A DNA stretch of 64,000 nt, from positions 1-64,000 of the forward strand of contig NZ_AMSS01000086.1 of NCBI RefSeq assembly GCF_000313935.1. Reading direction: 5' to 3'. The notes beneath the pieces are model-generated. The model made no database searches. It saw only the letters and a program-made list of their open reading frames with translations, and was not told where the DNA came from. A program made the translations under genes and the position numbers. This document shows, in pieces, positions 19,265 to 28,502 of the stretch (the first letter of the stretch is position 1; each line of letters begins with the position of its first letter). Origin of the DNA: Acinetobacter sp. WC-141. Its GTDB lineage: Bacteria; Pseudomonadota; Gammaproteobacteria; Pseudomonadales; Moraxellaceae.

Positions 19265-21184
19265 ATGAGTGAACAAGCATCACAAAATTATAGTTTCCAA
19301 GCGGAAGTTGCCCAGCTTTTACATTTAGTGACGCATTCTCTCTATTCTAACCCTGAGATTTTCTTACGTGAGCTTATCTCTAATGCTTCAGATGCATGTG
19401 ATAAGTTACGTTTTGAAGGAATTAATCATCCTGAATATTATGAAAATGATCCAGATTTACATGTACGAATCAGCTTAAATAAAGAAGATAAAACCTTAAC
19501 CATCTCTGATAACGGTATTGGTTTAAGCCAACAAGAAGCGATTGATAACTTAGGTACAATTGCGAAATCAGGTACTAAAGATTTCATGTCAAAATTGACT
19601 GGCGATCAAAAAGCAGATGCTCAGTTGATTGGTCAATTTGGTGTGGGTTTCTACTCTGGCTTTATTGTTGCCGATAAAATTACGGTTGAATCACGTCGTG
19701 CTGGTCTAGAGGCATCTGAAGGGGTGCGTTGGATTAGTGGTGGTACAGGCGAGTTTGAAGTTCAGCAAATTGATAAGGCGTCACGTGGTACTGACATTAT
19801 TCTTCACTTGCGTGATGACGCGCTTGATTACTTAGAATCTTATAAAGTTAAGCAAATTGTTAATAAATACTCTGATCACATTAGCTTGCCAATTGAAATG
19901 CAAAAAGAAGTTTGGCAAGAAGAAGAGGTTGCCGAAGGTGAAGAACCTAAAGGCGGCCAAATGGTCAAGACTGACGAGTGGGAAGCGATCAACTCAGCAA
20001 GTGCTTTATGGACGCGTAACAAAAGCGAAGTGACTGAAGAGCAATATGTTGAGTTCTATAAAAACTTAACGCATGACTTTGAAGCACCATTAGCTTGGGC
20101 GCATAACCGTGTTGAAGGTAGTACTGAATATACCCAACTACTTTATATTCCAAGTAAAGCGCCACATGACATTTTTACACGTGAAGCAAAAGCCGGTATT
20201 AAGCTCTATGTAAAACGCGTGTTCATCATGGATGATGCAGATAATTTAATTCCAAATTATTTACGCTTTGTTCAAGGTGTAGTGGATAGTGCTGACTTAC
20301 CACTGAATGTCAGCCGTGAGTTGTTGCAAGAAAGCCGTGATGTCAAAACAATTCGTGAAGGTAATGCACGCCGTGTATTAACCGTACTTGATGGTTTGGC
20401 TAAATCAGAAGATGAAAAAGACCAAGAAAAATTTAAGACATTCTATAGTGAGTTTGGCTCAGTACTTAAAGAAGGCTTGGGTGAAGACTTTGGTAATCGC
20501 GAACGTATTTTAAAATTATTACGATATGCCACTTCAACTAACGATGAAGTAACGACTTCTTTTGCTGACTATAAAGCGCGCATGAAAGAGGGCCAAAAAG
20601 CTATCTATTATGTGACTGCTGACAGCTTGGCAGCAGCGAAAAACTCGCCACAGTTAGAGTTGTTTAAGAAAAAAGGCATTGAAGTATTATTAATGGCAGA
20701 GCGTGTTGACGAATGGGCAATGAATTTTGTCCAAGAATTTGACGGTACGCCATTAAAGAATGTCTCTAAAGGTGCGGTTGATCTAGGTGACTTACAAGAT
20801 GCTGAAGAGAAAAAGGCACTTGAGCAAGCAGCTGAACATTTCAAACCTGTGGTTGATAAGCTAAGTGACTCATTGAAAGCTAAAACTAAAGAAGTACGTG
20901 TAACCACGCGTTTAGTTGATTCTCCTGCATGTTTAGTGACAAGTGAAGGTGAATTATCACCTCAACTTATTCGTATGCTAAAACAAGCTGGACAAGCAGT
21001 GCCAGAAATCAAACCGATTTTAGAAATTAACCCTGAACATCCTTTAGTGAAAAAACTTGAAGGTTCAGAGCAGTTTGATGACTTGGCTAACGTAATTTTC
21101 GATCAGGCTGTGATTGCTGAAGGTGGTTTACCAGAAGACCCAGCAGCTTATGTAAAACGTATTAATAGCTTATTGCTGAAATAA
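19265..21184 (+). CDS. htpG: Molecular chaperone HtpG (Hsp90)
   Basis: ATP-dependent cytoplasmic chaperone of the Hsp90 family. The 639-residue protein has the GHKL ATPase motifs in order: [14 protein letters not shown] near residue 38, DNGIGLS near 83, and [11 protein letters not shown] near 126. A middle domain follows with [16 protein letters not shown], the Hsp90 signature around Arg-344, and then a C-terminal dimerisation domain. GGAG at 19256-19259 lies before ATG 19265. Strong conservation and normal length. Confidence 0.98.
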   Translation: MSEQASQNYSFQAEVAQLLHLVTHSLYSNPEIFLRELISNASDACDKLRFEGINHPEYYENDPDLHVRISLNKEDKTLTISDNGIGLSQQEAIDNLGTIAKSGTKDFMSKLTGDQKADAQLIGQFGVGFYSGFIVADKITVESRRAGLEASEGVRWISGGTGEFEVQQIDKASRGTDIILHLRDDALDYLESYKVKQIVNKYSDHISLPIEMQKEVWQEEEVAEGEEPKGGQMVKTDEWEAINSASALWTRNKSEVTEEQYVEFYKNLTHDFEAPLAWAHNRVEGSTEYTQLLYIPSKAPHDIFTREAKAGIKLYVKRVFIMDDADNLIPNYLRFVQGVVDSADLPLNVSRELLQESRDVKTIREGNARRVLTVLDGLAKSEDEKDQEKFKTFYSEFGSVLKEGLGEDFGNRERILKLLRYATSTNDEVTTSFADYKARMKEGQKAIYYVTADSLAAAKNSPQLELFKKKGIEVLLMAERVDEWAMNFVQEFDGTPLKNVSKGAVDLGDLQDAEEKKALEQAAEHFKPVVDKLSDSLKAKTKEVRVTTRLVDSPACLVTSEGELSPQLIRMLKQAGQAVPEIKPILEINPEHPLVKKLEGSEQFDDLANVIFDQAVIAEGGLPEDPAAYVKRINSLLLK

Positions 21185-21192
21185 TTCAGTGT

Positions 21193-21225
21193 AAAAAAAG
21201 CCTCTGATCCTTCAGAGGCTTTTTT
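21193..21225. terminator. Bidirectional terminator after htpG
   Basis: GCCTCTGA 21200-21207 pairs with TCAGAGGC 21212-21219 with flanking A and T runs on the two sides. It can terminate htpG and the minus-strand gene that ends at 21267. Confidence 0.93.
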
Positions 21226-21266
21226 GTGGATAAAGAAAGAGTTATCCACAATTTGGTGATTTCTGA

Positions 21267-22163
21267 TTAAAAATTAGCTTCGAGATTCATTTGAACGCTG
21301 AGTTGATGTTTCGAATCATCATCAACATGGTTAAAAAAATTAAGGTCATTTTGCATAAAAAGCCAATTTCGCCACACAGGCTGGCGCCATGAAATATAAG
21401 GTCCCCAACTATTTAGCCGAATGTCATTTTTGGTATATACGCCACCGCTATAGACACCGTAAGTAAGATGATTATCTTTTAAAAATTGATATTGCTGGAA
21501 AGTCCAATTCCCCCAGCTATAATCTTCATTTTCACTCTTATTCACATTAAATTTATTAGCGAAAAGAGTGTTATCTTGCATTTTCTGCGTTAAGTTTAGC
21601 GTCGTTTCGGTGTAGTTCCGGCTGGTTGAACCATAACGAAATACCTGCTCTGTATCTATGCTAATGTTATGTCTTAAGTTCCATTTTTTCTTTGCCAAAA
21701 ATTGTACATAGACATCGTTTTCTGAGTTTGAACCTAAATCAAGATTATTTTCAAAAGGTATCCAAGTTGAAATGGTAGCCCAGCTTGCACTCAGTGGATT
21801 AGTTGTCGAAACCTGAGCTGAAGAGTTCTTCTTTTTTCTTTTGCCAAAAGCTTTATAAGAATGTTCAGACTGGGTGGCACGCTTCCATAACGTATCATTT
21901 CCGAACACAGCCATAAGTTCTTGAATTAAAGCTGCATTGGGTAAAACATCATTTGTCTCTATTTCACAAGGAGAGAGTGAAAGTGATTGTCTTTTTCCTT
22001 TAGCGAAACTCGTAGAAGAATAGGGGTAACGCCTTGACCGTTGGTGCTTTAAAGAATTATAAAAAAATTGAGTATGCGGAATTAAAGCCAATATGCCCAA
22101 ACTATAAATGCAAACTAAAACAGTCGATTTGTATTGAAATGAAAAAGGAGAGAATTGATTCAT
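21267..22163 (-). CDS. Hypothetical outer-membrane-barrel-like protein, shorter paralogue
   Basis: A 298-residue protein of unrecognised family. Its C-terminal two-thirds align with the neighbouring 380-residue product: both have VFGNDTL/VFGDDSL, a DLG motif, (N/D)D(V/I)YV, Q(V/I)(F/Y)RYG, and RLNSWGP(Y/F)(V/I)SWRQPV, and both end in Phe. The C-terminal Phe and alternating aromatic strands suggest a barrel in the outer membrane. The first 50 residues (MNQFSPFSFQYKSTVLVCIY) contain one hydrophobic stretch but no clear cleavage site, so export is less certain than for the longer paralogue. Function unknown. Confidence 0.65.
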   Translation of the reverse strand: MNQFSPFSFQYKSTVLVCIYSLGILALIPHTQFFYNSLKHQRSRRYPYSSTSFAKGKRQSLSLSPCEIETNDVLPNAALIQELMAVFGNDTLWKRATQSEHSYKAFGKRKKKNSSAQVSTTNPLSASWATISTWIPFENNLDLGSNSENDVYVQFLAKKKWNLRHNISIDTEQVFRYGSTSRNYTETTLNLTQKMQDNTLFANKFNVNKSENEDYSWGNWTFQQYQFLKDNHLTYGVYSGGVYTKNDIRLNSWGPYISWRQPVWRNWLFMQNDLNFFNHVDDDSKHQLSVQMNLEANF

Positions 22164-22248
22164 CGTTCAAAGTAATAAAGAATCAAAAATTAGAATAATA
22201 TTTTAAGAAGCTAAGCTTAAATTTTTATTTAAAAGTATTTTATTATTC

Positions 22249-22275
22249 ATCACCTTGGATGGGTTCCAAGGTGAT
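22249..22275 (-). terminator. Hairpin after the 380-residue gene
   Basis: ATCACCTTGGA pairs with TCCAAGGTGAT (11 bp, 5-nt loop), just past the minus-strand stop at 22286. No run of U follows, so it may be a transcript-stabilising or partial termination hairpin between the two paralogous genes. Confidence 0.45.
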
Positions 22276-22285
22276 GTTCAGCAGC

Positions 22286-23428
22286 TTAAAAAAGAGCTTC
22301 TAAGCGCAAGAATGTACTGACAAAATGGTTGCGATCTTCACGGTGGTCATTAAAGTAGTTTACATCTCCTTGAACAAAGAACCATTCACGTAAAACAGGT
22401 TGGCGCCATGAAACGAATGGCCCCCAACTATTTAAACGTAAGTCATTGTCGTTGTAATAACCGCTTGTATAAATACCATAGTTAAAACGGTTGTTTGCAA
22501 AGAAACTATGTTCACGAAAAACCCTATTTTCCCAACTTAGATCATCATCTTGATCATCGGCATAAGTTAAGCTGAACTGATTTGATAAAATCGGTTGATT
22601 TGGTCTGGCATGGGTAAGTTCAAGATTGGTACGTAAGTAGTTTTCACTGTCTATACCGTAACGATAAATTTGCTCAGCATAAAATTTAAAATCATTACGG
22701 AGTTGCCAATCTCTAGATGCTTTTAAACGAACATAAATATCGTCCCCAGAACGAATACCTAAGTCAGCATCGGTTTCAAAAGGCAATTTTTTCGAGAAAT
22801 TTGACCAGCGTAAAGCAATGGAGCTGTTGTCATCTCGAGTTTGTTTACCATCTAACTTCTTATTTGAATTTTGATTTGGGTTCTGATTGATATTAGCTGG
22901 ACTATTATTAAATTCGTTATCTAGAGAGTCATCACCAAAGACCACGCTTAGACGTTTTTCTAGAGTGGGTAGCTTAATCTTACCCCGAATTCTGGGCTTA
23001 ATTTCAAAGTTATCGTATTCATTCCAATAGTTATCGACCATTACGCGGATGGTTGCTGTAGCAGGTTTTTGTGGATCGACTTCACCAAACCAGTTATCAA
23101 TTTTTTCAGAAGTACGATCGGCCCAATTCCGAATTTTCTTTTGTTTACGGTCAACCCAAGTTTGATCTTCTGTTTGTTCGGTAGGAGGAACAATAGGTTG
23201 ATTAGATTGCTCTGGAAAAATAGTAGGGGTCGCATCTACCCAACGTGGAATCTGATCAAGAAGATTTTCATCTGTGGGGGCTTCAGTTTGGACTCCAGAA
23301 GACAAACCTTTCACTTGCTGGTTTTGAGAGGATGAGGTGGTTTCTGCATGAGCGATGCATACTGAACCGAATCCAATAGTTAAAAGTGCAAAAAGCTGCC
23401 GATAAGGCATTACGTGAAATGTTTTCAT
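22286..23428 (-). CDS. Hypothetical outer-membrane-barrel-like protein, longer paralogue
   Basis: A 380-residue exported protein of unrecognised family. A signal peptide (MPYRQLFALLTIGF to HA, cut before ETTSS) is visible near residues 7-28. A low-complexity Gln/Thr/Pro-rich linker of about 70 residues follows, then a helical segment with WVDRKQKKIRNWADRTSEKI, then a strand-rich domain ending in Phe. Motifs shared with the next gene are YVRLKASRDWQLRNDF, AEQIYRYGIDSENY and RLNSWGPFVSWRQP. The pattern suggests an outer-membrane barrel with a periplasmic N-terminal part. The gene pair shares strand and order; expression partners are unknown. Confidence 0.72.
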   Translation of the reverse strand: MKTFHVMPYRQLFALLTIGFGSVCIAHAETTSSSQNQQVKGLSSGVQTEAPTDENLLDQIPRWVDATPTIFPEQSNQPIVPPTEQTEDQTWVDRKQKKIRNWADRTSEKIDNWFGEVDPQKPATATIRVMVDNYWNEYDNFEIKPRIRGKIKLPTLEKRLSVVFGDDSLDNEFNNSPANINQNPNQNSNKKLDGKQTRDDNSSIALRWSNFSKKLPFETDADLGIRSGDDIYVRLKASRDWQLRNDFKFYAEQIYRYGIDSENYLRTNLELTHARPNQPILSNQFSLTYADDQDDDLSWENRVFREHSFFANNRFNYGIYTSGYYNDNDLRLNSWGPFVSWRQPVLREWFFVQGDVNYFNDHREDRNHFVSTFLRLEALF

Positions 23429-23575
23429 ATCTATCTTTATGTTTTGTTGTTGTTTCCACTTTTGTTGATTTTTCTAATAAAATCAAGAGGGCGACACAAA
23501 AGTTAATTAAATTTAACTTTTCTTACATATTTGAAATAAATTAAAAAGTTTAAGCTAGTAGCGTTTATTTTTAAC

Positions 23576-23663
23576 AAAAAAAATCCCCCAGTTACGGGGG
23601 ATGATAGATCAAGGAAACTTCAAATTCCGATCATTAAACACATAAAAAACAGAACATTACAGC
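23576..23663 (-). ncRNA. Candidate small RNA or 3' UTR element downstream of the FrnE-like gene
   Basis: On the minus strand a -10-like TAGAAT lies at 23670-23675. The following stretch can form a GATCGGAA / TTTCC-TT-GATC stem, then ends in a perfect terminator hairpin ATCCCCC / GGGGGAT with a run of eight T. The terminator is about 185 nt past the stop of the FrnE-like gene, farther than expected for a simple gene end. No good -35 element is visible, so this could equally be the 3' untranslated end of that mRNA. Confidence 0.3.
23583..23602 (-). terminator. Intrinsic terminator on the minus strand
   Basis: ATCCCCC 23583-23589 pairs with GGGGGAT 23596-23602 around a 6-nt loop. Read on the minus strand it is followed by a run of T (A run at 23576-23583 on the plus strand). 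It ends the transcript of the FrnE-like gene or of a separate small RNA. Confidence 0.88.
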
Positions 23664-23787
23664 GCGAATATTCTAAGCGGCAATAATAAACTGATTTTAA
23701 ACAATTGGATAGTTCTTTTTTTAGAACGCTCTATTGCTAAAATGGTGATAAAACATACGATTTAATCACACTTTTAATTGTGTTGAT

Positions 23788-24489
23788 TTATTTCTGTGGA
23801 ATATGACATGATTCATCATTACAAACAGCTGCATCCTCTTGCTCAACTGCTTCAGCATTTGCTTTAAGTTGTGCTTGCTCTAAAACTTTTAAAAAGACTT
23901 CACGTGGTTGGGCACCAGCGAGTGCAATTCTTTGATCAAATACAAAGAATGGCACACCCGTAACATTTAACTGCTCTTTAGCAATCTTTTCGTCATGACG
24001 AACAAAGTCAGATAGCTCATTGGTATCTAATACAAATTCAACTTCTGCATTATCAAGACCAATACGCGAAGCAATTTCTTCTACAACTTCACGTTCACCA
24101 ATTGCCAGACCTTCGGTCATATAAGCATGGAAAAAAGCTTCTTTTGCTTGATTGCCTAAACCTTTGCTTTGCGCAAGGTGGATAATACGGTGTGCATTGA
24201 AACTATTGCCAGAATTCGCCTTTTGCCATTGGAAATCAATACCTTCAGAGGCAGCCATGGCAGCAATATTGCGCTCCATTTCTTCCATCTCTTCATAGGT
24301 ACGGCCATATTTTTTAGCCAAACGTTCTGTATTTGATGTGTCATGTTTTGCTGGCGCATCAGGATCTAATTCAAAACTATGCCAGTGAATTTCAAGCTCA
24401 ATACCTGCTTCAGCAGCTACATGTTCAAGGCGTTTTTTGCCGATATAACAGAAAGGGCAAACTACATCAGACCAGACATCAACACGCAT
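23788..24489 (-). CDS. DsbA-family oxidoreductase, FrnE-like
   Basis: A 233-residue cytoplasmic thioredoxin-fold protein of the FrnE group, disulfide oxidoreductase-like proteins linked to oxidative stress in other bacteria. The active-site motif CPFC is at residues 11-14 right after WSDVV. The helical insertion spans about 55-155, and the cis-Pro loop is GVPFFVF near residue 180. Extra Cys residues occur in the C-terminal tail (VCNDESC), also seen in this group. No signal peptide. Upstream is a 170-nt gap to a divergent gene. Confidence 0.87.
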   Translation of the reverse strand: MRVDVWSDVVCPFCYIGKKRLEHVAAEAGIELEIHWHSFELDPDAPAKHDTSNTERLAKKYGRTYEEMEEMERNIAAMAASEGIDFQWQKANSGNSFNAHRIIHLAQSKGLGNQAKEAFFHAYMTEGLAIGEREVVEEIASRIGLDNAEVEFVLDTNELSDFVRHDEKIAKEQLNVTGVPFFVFDQRIALAGAQPREVFLKVLEQAQLKANAEAVEQEDAAVCNDESCHIPQK

Positions 24490-24666
24490 GGGAGAATCTC
24501 ATAAATTTTAATTACCCATCATAATAGGGATGATGGATCAGGATTTAAAGCTTTGAGTAGCGAATACAGTGTTGCGTATTGTGAAATAAATGACATATAA
24601 AGAAGAATAAGCTCTATTTTATAACTATAAAGAGCAAAACTATAAGAATGGAAATAGGAGGTGTGT

Positions 24667-25425
24667 ATGCGCCGAGTTTTGATTGCGATTGCAAGTCTGA
24701 TTGTTATCACAAGCATTGTTTTTTTCAGCTATCAACATATTAAACAGCAACAGGCTAAAGACAGTAGTCAAATGTTTGATGTGGTCATGACTGAAAAAAT
24801 GAACCAGCTTTATGAACAAGCACAAGACTGGTCTAAACCCGTCCAGCTTGATATTCATGATAAGCGTTTAGCAGGACACTATAAGCAAATTTCAGAATTT
24901 CTTTTAAGTTATTGGATTCAAAATATAAATGCACGTAATGAATATTTAAGAGAATTAAAGGCGGCAAAATGGGATACTTTTTTAAATGTTGACCGTTTAG
25001 ATCTTGATAAAAAACAAAAGTATGTAGAAACAGAAAAGATGTTAGCCGATGTTCGTACGGCTTCAGATAAATATCAAACTGAATATGAAAAAATTCATAA
25101 AACTTTCTTAGCAAAGGTTCAAGAATTATCTGTTGATGCAGAAATGAGGCAACTGCTTGAAATGAAATTAGGAACTCAACAAAAAGCTGATCAAGATCAT
25201 GCAATTTTTATGATTGAGCTACAAATTTTAGATAAAGCAGAAGAAATGTTTAAACTTCTAAAAAATTATGAATGGCAGAAGAAAGATCAGATGATTCTTT
25301 TTCATGAAAATGCTCAGGTCAAAAAATTTAATGGGCTGTATCAAGAGGTTTTAAAGCTGAATGCAAAAATTGAAAAAATTAAGAAAAAGAATGTAGCTTC
25401 ATTAGAAGGAGAGTTAAAAGAATGA
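24667..25425 (+). CDS. Hypothetical membrane-anchored coiled-coil protein
   Basis: A 252-residue protein with one N-terminal membrane segment (MRRVLIAIASLIVITSIVFF) followed by a long, highly charged helical region rich in Lys, Glu and Gln. The rest carries heptad-like stretches such as LLEMKLGTQQKADQ and VLKLNAKIEKIKKKN. No lipobox, and no domain that I recognise. It probably sits in the inner membrane with its helical body in the periplasm. AGGAGG 24656-24661 is 5 nt before ATG 24667, so I prefer this start over GTG 24661. Confidence 0.65.
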   Translation: MRRVLIAIASLIVITSIVFFSYQHIKQQQAKDSSQMFDVVMTEKMNQLYEQAQDWSKPVQLDIHDKRLAGHYKQISEFLLSYWIQNINARNEYLRELKAAKWDTFLNVDRLDLDKKQKYVETEKMLADVRTASDKYQTEYEKIHKTFLAKVQELSVDAEMRQLLEMKLGTQQKADQDHAIFMIELQILDKAEEMFKLLKNYEWQKKDQMILFHENAQVKKFNGLYQEVLKLNAKIEKIKKKNVASLEGELKE

Positions 25426-25447
25426 ATTTTACGTGAGCATCAAAAAA

Positions 25448-25813
25448 TTATGGTTTGGTGCTCTCAGCTTTTCCTTTGGTTAAAAAAGATTGTAATAAAT
25501 TTTGAGAAGATTGTAGTTTGATTAACTGCTGGGACACCTGCATGAGCTCGGTTTGCAACTTTTCTTGAACCACTGGACACAGCGTAAATACACGTTCATC
25601 TAAATCAAAACAAGGCAGCAAAACCTGAATATCTTTTAGGTTCATTCCTGCATCATTTAATATTTTAATTTTCTTAATATTTTCAATATCTTTTTGTGTA
25701 TAGCTTCGATAGTTATTGCTTGCCCGATGAGGCTGTATAAGGCCTAAACTTTCGTAATAACGTAGCATGCGAGGGCTTACTTTTGTGAGTTCGGCAACTT
25801 TAGCTAAGTTCAT
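25448..25813 (-). CDS. MerR-family transcriptional regulator
   Basis: A 121-residue one-component regulator. The N-terminal winged helix has the MerR signature (VAELTKVSPRMLRYYESLGL, then RSYTQKDIENI) and is followed by the dimerising coiled coil. Cys occurs in LPCFD and TLCPV, but spacing does not match metal sensors such as CueR or ZntR, so the signal is unknown. It is divergent from the RBBP9-like hydrolase gene at 25885; a MerR-type operator lies in the 71-nt gap between them, suggesting it controls that gene. Confidence 0.9.
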   Translation of the reverse strand: MNLAKVAELTKVSPRMLRYYESLGLIQPHRASNNYRSYTQKDIENIKKIKILNDAGMNLKDIQVLLPCFDLDERVFTLCPVVQEKLQTELMQVSQQLIKLQSSQNLLQSFLTKGKAESTKP

Positions 25814-25822
25814 AAAATGGGG

Positions 25823-25854
25823 TTGACCTTAACAGTGGTGTCATAGTTTAGCAT
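25823..25854 (+). promoter_or_regulatory. MerR-type operator/promoter for the hydrolase gene
   Basis: TTGACC 25823-25828 is followed by TTAGCA at 25848-25853 (spacer 19 bp; TAGCAT gives 20), the long spacer typical of MerR-activated promoters. Imperfect dyad half-sites ACCTTAACA 25826-25834 and TGTCATAGT 25839-25847 (6 of 9 symmetric bases) flank a GTGG centre between the two promoter elements, as in known MerR operators. It lies in the gap between the MerR gene and the plus-strand hydrolase gene. Confidence 0.65.
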
Positions 25855-25884
25855 GTTTTTATCTTTCAAAATGATACTTGTTCA

Positions 25885-26532
25885 ATGATCAGAAAACTCA
25901 TTTTATTGGTGTTATTCGGTTTAATGACATCTGTTGCAAATGCCAAAACACTACAACTTCAGGAGAACAACATGCGTCAAATATTTGTGCTTCACGGTTA
26001 TTCTGCTTCTATAAATGATCACTGGTTTCAAGATTTAAAGCATCAAATAGAAGATGAACACACTTCTGTTACCCTCATTCCATTTCCAGATTCTGAGAAT
26101 CCGGATGTAGATGCATGGCAGAAGGTTTTAGATCTACAGATCCCGAATGTGGATGAAAATACTTATTTTATTGCACACAGTTTAGGGGTGATTACGTTAC
26201 TGCACTTTTTGCAAAGACATGATTATCAAAATATTGGAGGAATGATTTTAGTATCCGGATTTTCTGGTTTCATTTCAGATTCTTCTGTTCTTAATAGTTA
26301 TATAACAAAGAGTAAAGTCGATACGAATTACTTTAAGGGTATAAAGAAAAAGCTAGTGTATTTGTCTGATAATGATGATTTGGTTCCGCCAAAACTGACG
26401 ATTGAATTGGCGAAAGAAATTGATGCGCCGTACATTACAGTACCTAATGGTGGGCACTTTTTAGGACGAGAAGGTTATACGACATTTCCTCAATTGGTCG
26501 ATTCTTTAAAAGAAATGCTAGAAAGCGAATAA
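25885..26532 (+). CDS. RBBP9/YdeN-family serine hydrolase
   Basis: A small alpha/beta hydrolase of the RBBP9/YdeN type. From residue 30 on it has MRQIFVLHGYSAS, the nucleophile elbow AHSLG near residue 99, Asp in YLSDNDDLVPP and His in NGGHFLGREG near the C-terminus, a complete Ser-Asp-His triad. ATG 25885 adds a signal-peptide-like start, MIRKLILLVLFGLMTSVANA, but has no ribosome site. ATG 25972 has AGGAG 25961-25965 at 6 nt and would give the usual cytoplasmic form. I annotate the longer form; either, or both, may be made. Controlled in all likelihood by the divergent MerR gene. Substrate unknown. Confidence 0.78.
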   Translation: MIRKLILLVLFGLMTSVANAKTLQLQENNMRQIFVLHGYSASINDHWFQDLKHQIEDEHTSVTLIPFPDSENPDVDAWQKVLDLQIPNVDENTYFIAHSLGVITLLHFLQRHDYQNIGGMILVSGFSGFISDSSVLNSYITKSKVDTNYFKGIKKKLVYLSDNDDLVPPKLTIELAKEIDAPYITVPNGGHFLGREGYTTFPQLVDSLKEMLESE

Positions 26533-26548
26533 AATTTATAAGATGAAT

Positions 26549-26592
26549 AGCACTCTATAAACTAGATACTTTTGCCTAATTTATAGAGTGCT
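26549..26592 (+). terminator. Long-stem terminator-like hairpin after the hydrolase gene
   Basis: AGCACTCTATAAA pairs with TTTATAGAGTGCT (13 bp) around an 18-nt loop. The U tract is short (TTTA within the 3' side), so termination may be partial. Confidence 0.6.
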
Positions 26593-26778
26593 TTATATAG
26601 CTTGCAGGTTTTAATAAATAAAAGAGCCGTACTATTACATTAAAAAATTTAATTATATTTACCGTTTATCTGAGCCTTACTGAATCAAATTCGACTTTGT
26701 TGTAGCCTATTTATAGATACCTTTAATTTAATCATCACCTTTTAATTGAAATAGGGTGACTGATTTTTGGAGCAAGTT

Positions 26779-27270
26779 ATGAACTTTCTAAAACAATCAG
26801 CCTTGATTGCTGCATTTGCTTTTATGGGTTTACCGACTGTTCACGCAGAGGAAGTAGCGACTTTACCAACAATTCGCGTGATGGCTGAATCTGAGCTACG
26901 TGAAGAGGTGGGATTTGTGCCTTTTCAAGAAGATAAAAAAGTGCGTCAGGCTCTGCAACATCGTGAATATAAAATTCATAACGATATTCAGAATGCTTTA
27001 GTCCCTGAAGGCATGACTACGGTAGATTATCAGCCTGTTATGGCACAACCTGATTTGTCTCAACTTTCTCCATTCTTACAACAATACATTTTAGCAGTAG
27101 CAGGTGGAATACAGTCTTCTGATCCAACCAACGGTATTTTTGAAATGTTAAGACCATTGAACATTAACCGAAGTAATGTTGACGCTTATCGTGAAGGTAC
27201 GATGAAAGTGAATATTACTGACCTTATAAATTTACAGCAGCAAATTCAAGATGGCTTAAAAGGCCGATAA
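26779..27270 (+). CDS. Small exported protein with a TonB-box-like motif
   Basis: A 163-residue secreted protein with no recognised domain. The signal peptide MNFLKQSALIAAFAFMGLP to VHA is followed at once by EEVATLPTIRVMAES, which resembles the TonB box found at the N-terminus of TonB-dependent receptors. No plug or barrel follows. The C-terminal half includes SPFLQQYILAVAGGIQSSDP and an amphipathic end NITDLINLQQQIQDGLKGR. GGAG 26769-26772 precedes ATG 26779 by 6 nt; a TTG at 26767 would only extend the signal peptide. A terminator follows. Confidence 0.7.
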   Translation: MNFLKQSALIAAFAFMGLPTVHAEEVATLPTIRVMAESELREEVGFVPFQEDKKVRQALQHREYKIHNDIQNALVPEGMTTVDYQPVMAQPDLSQLSPFLQQYILAVAGGIQSSDPTNGIFEMLRPLNINRSNVDAYREGTMKVNITDLINLQQQIQDGLKGR

Positions 27271-27277
27271 AATAAAA

Positions 27278-27305
27278 ATCCCCGCATTGAGCGGGGATTT
27301 TTTTA
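27278..27305. terminator. Bidirectional terminator between convergent genes
   Basis: ATCCCCGC pairs with GCGGGGAT (8 bp, ATTGA loop) with an A run before and a T run after. It can end both the upstream small gene and the fadBA transcript that comes from the other side. Confidence 0.93.
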
Positions 27306-27317
27306 TCTTGGTGTTAA

Positions 27318-28490
<1,173 letters not shown>

Positions 28491-28502
28491 TCACGTTGCT
28501 CC

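Noticed and set aside
24833..25204. Minus-strand 123-residue reading frame inside the coiled-coil gene
   Set aside because: Shadow frame; the plus-strand gene has the ribosome site and membrane anchor.
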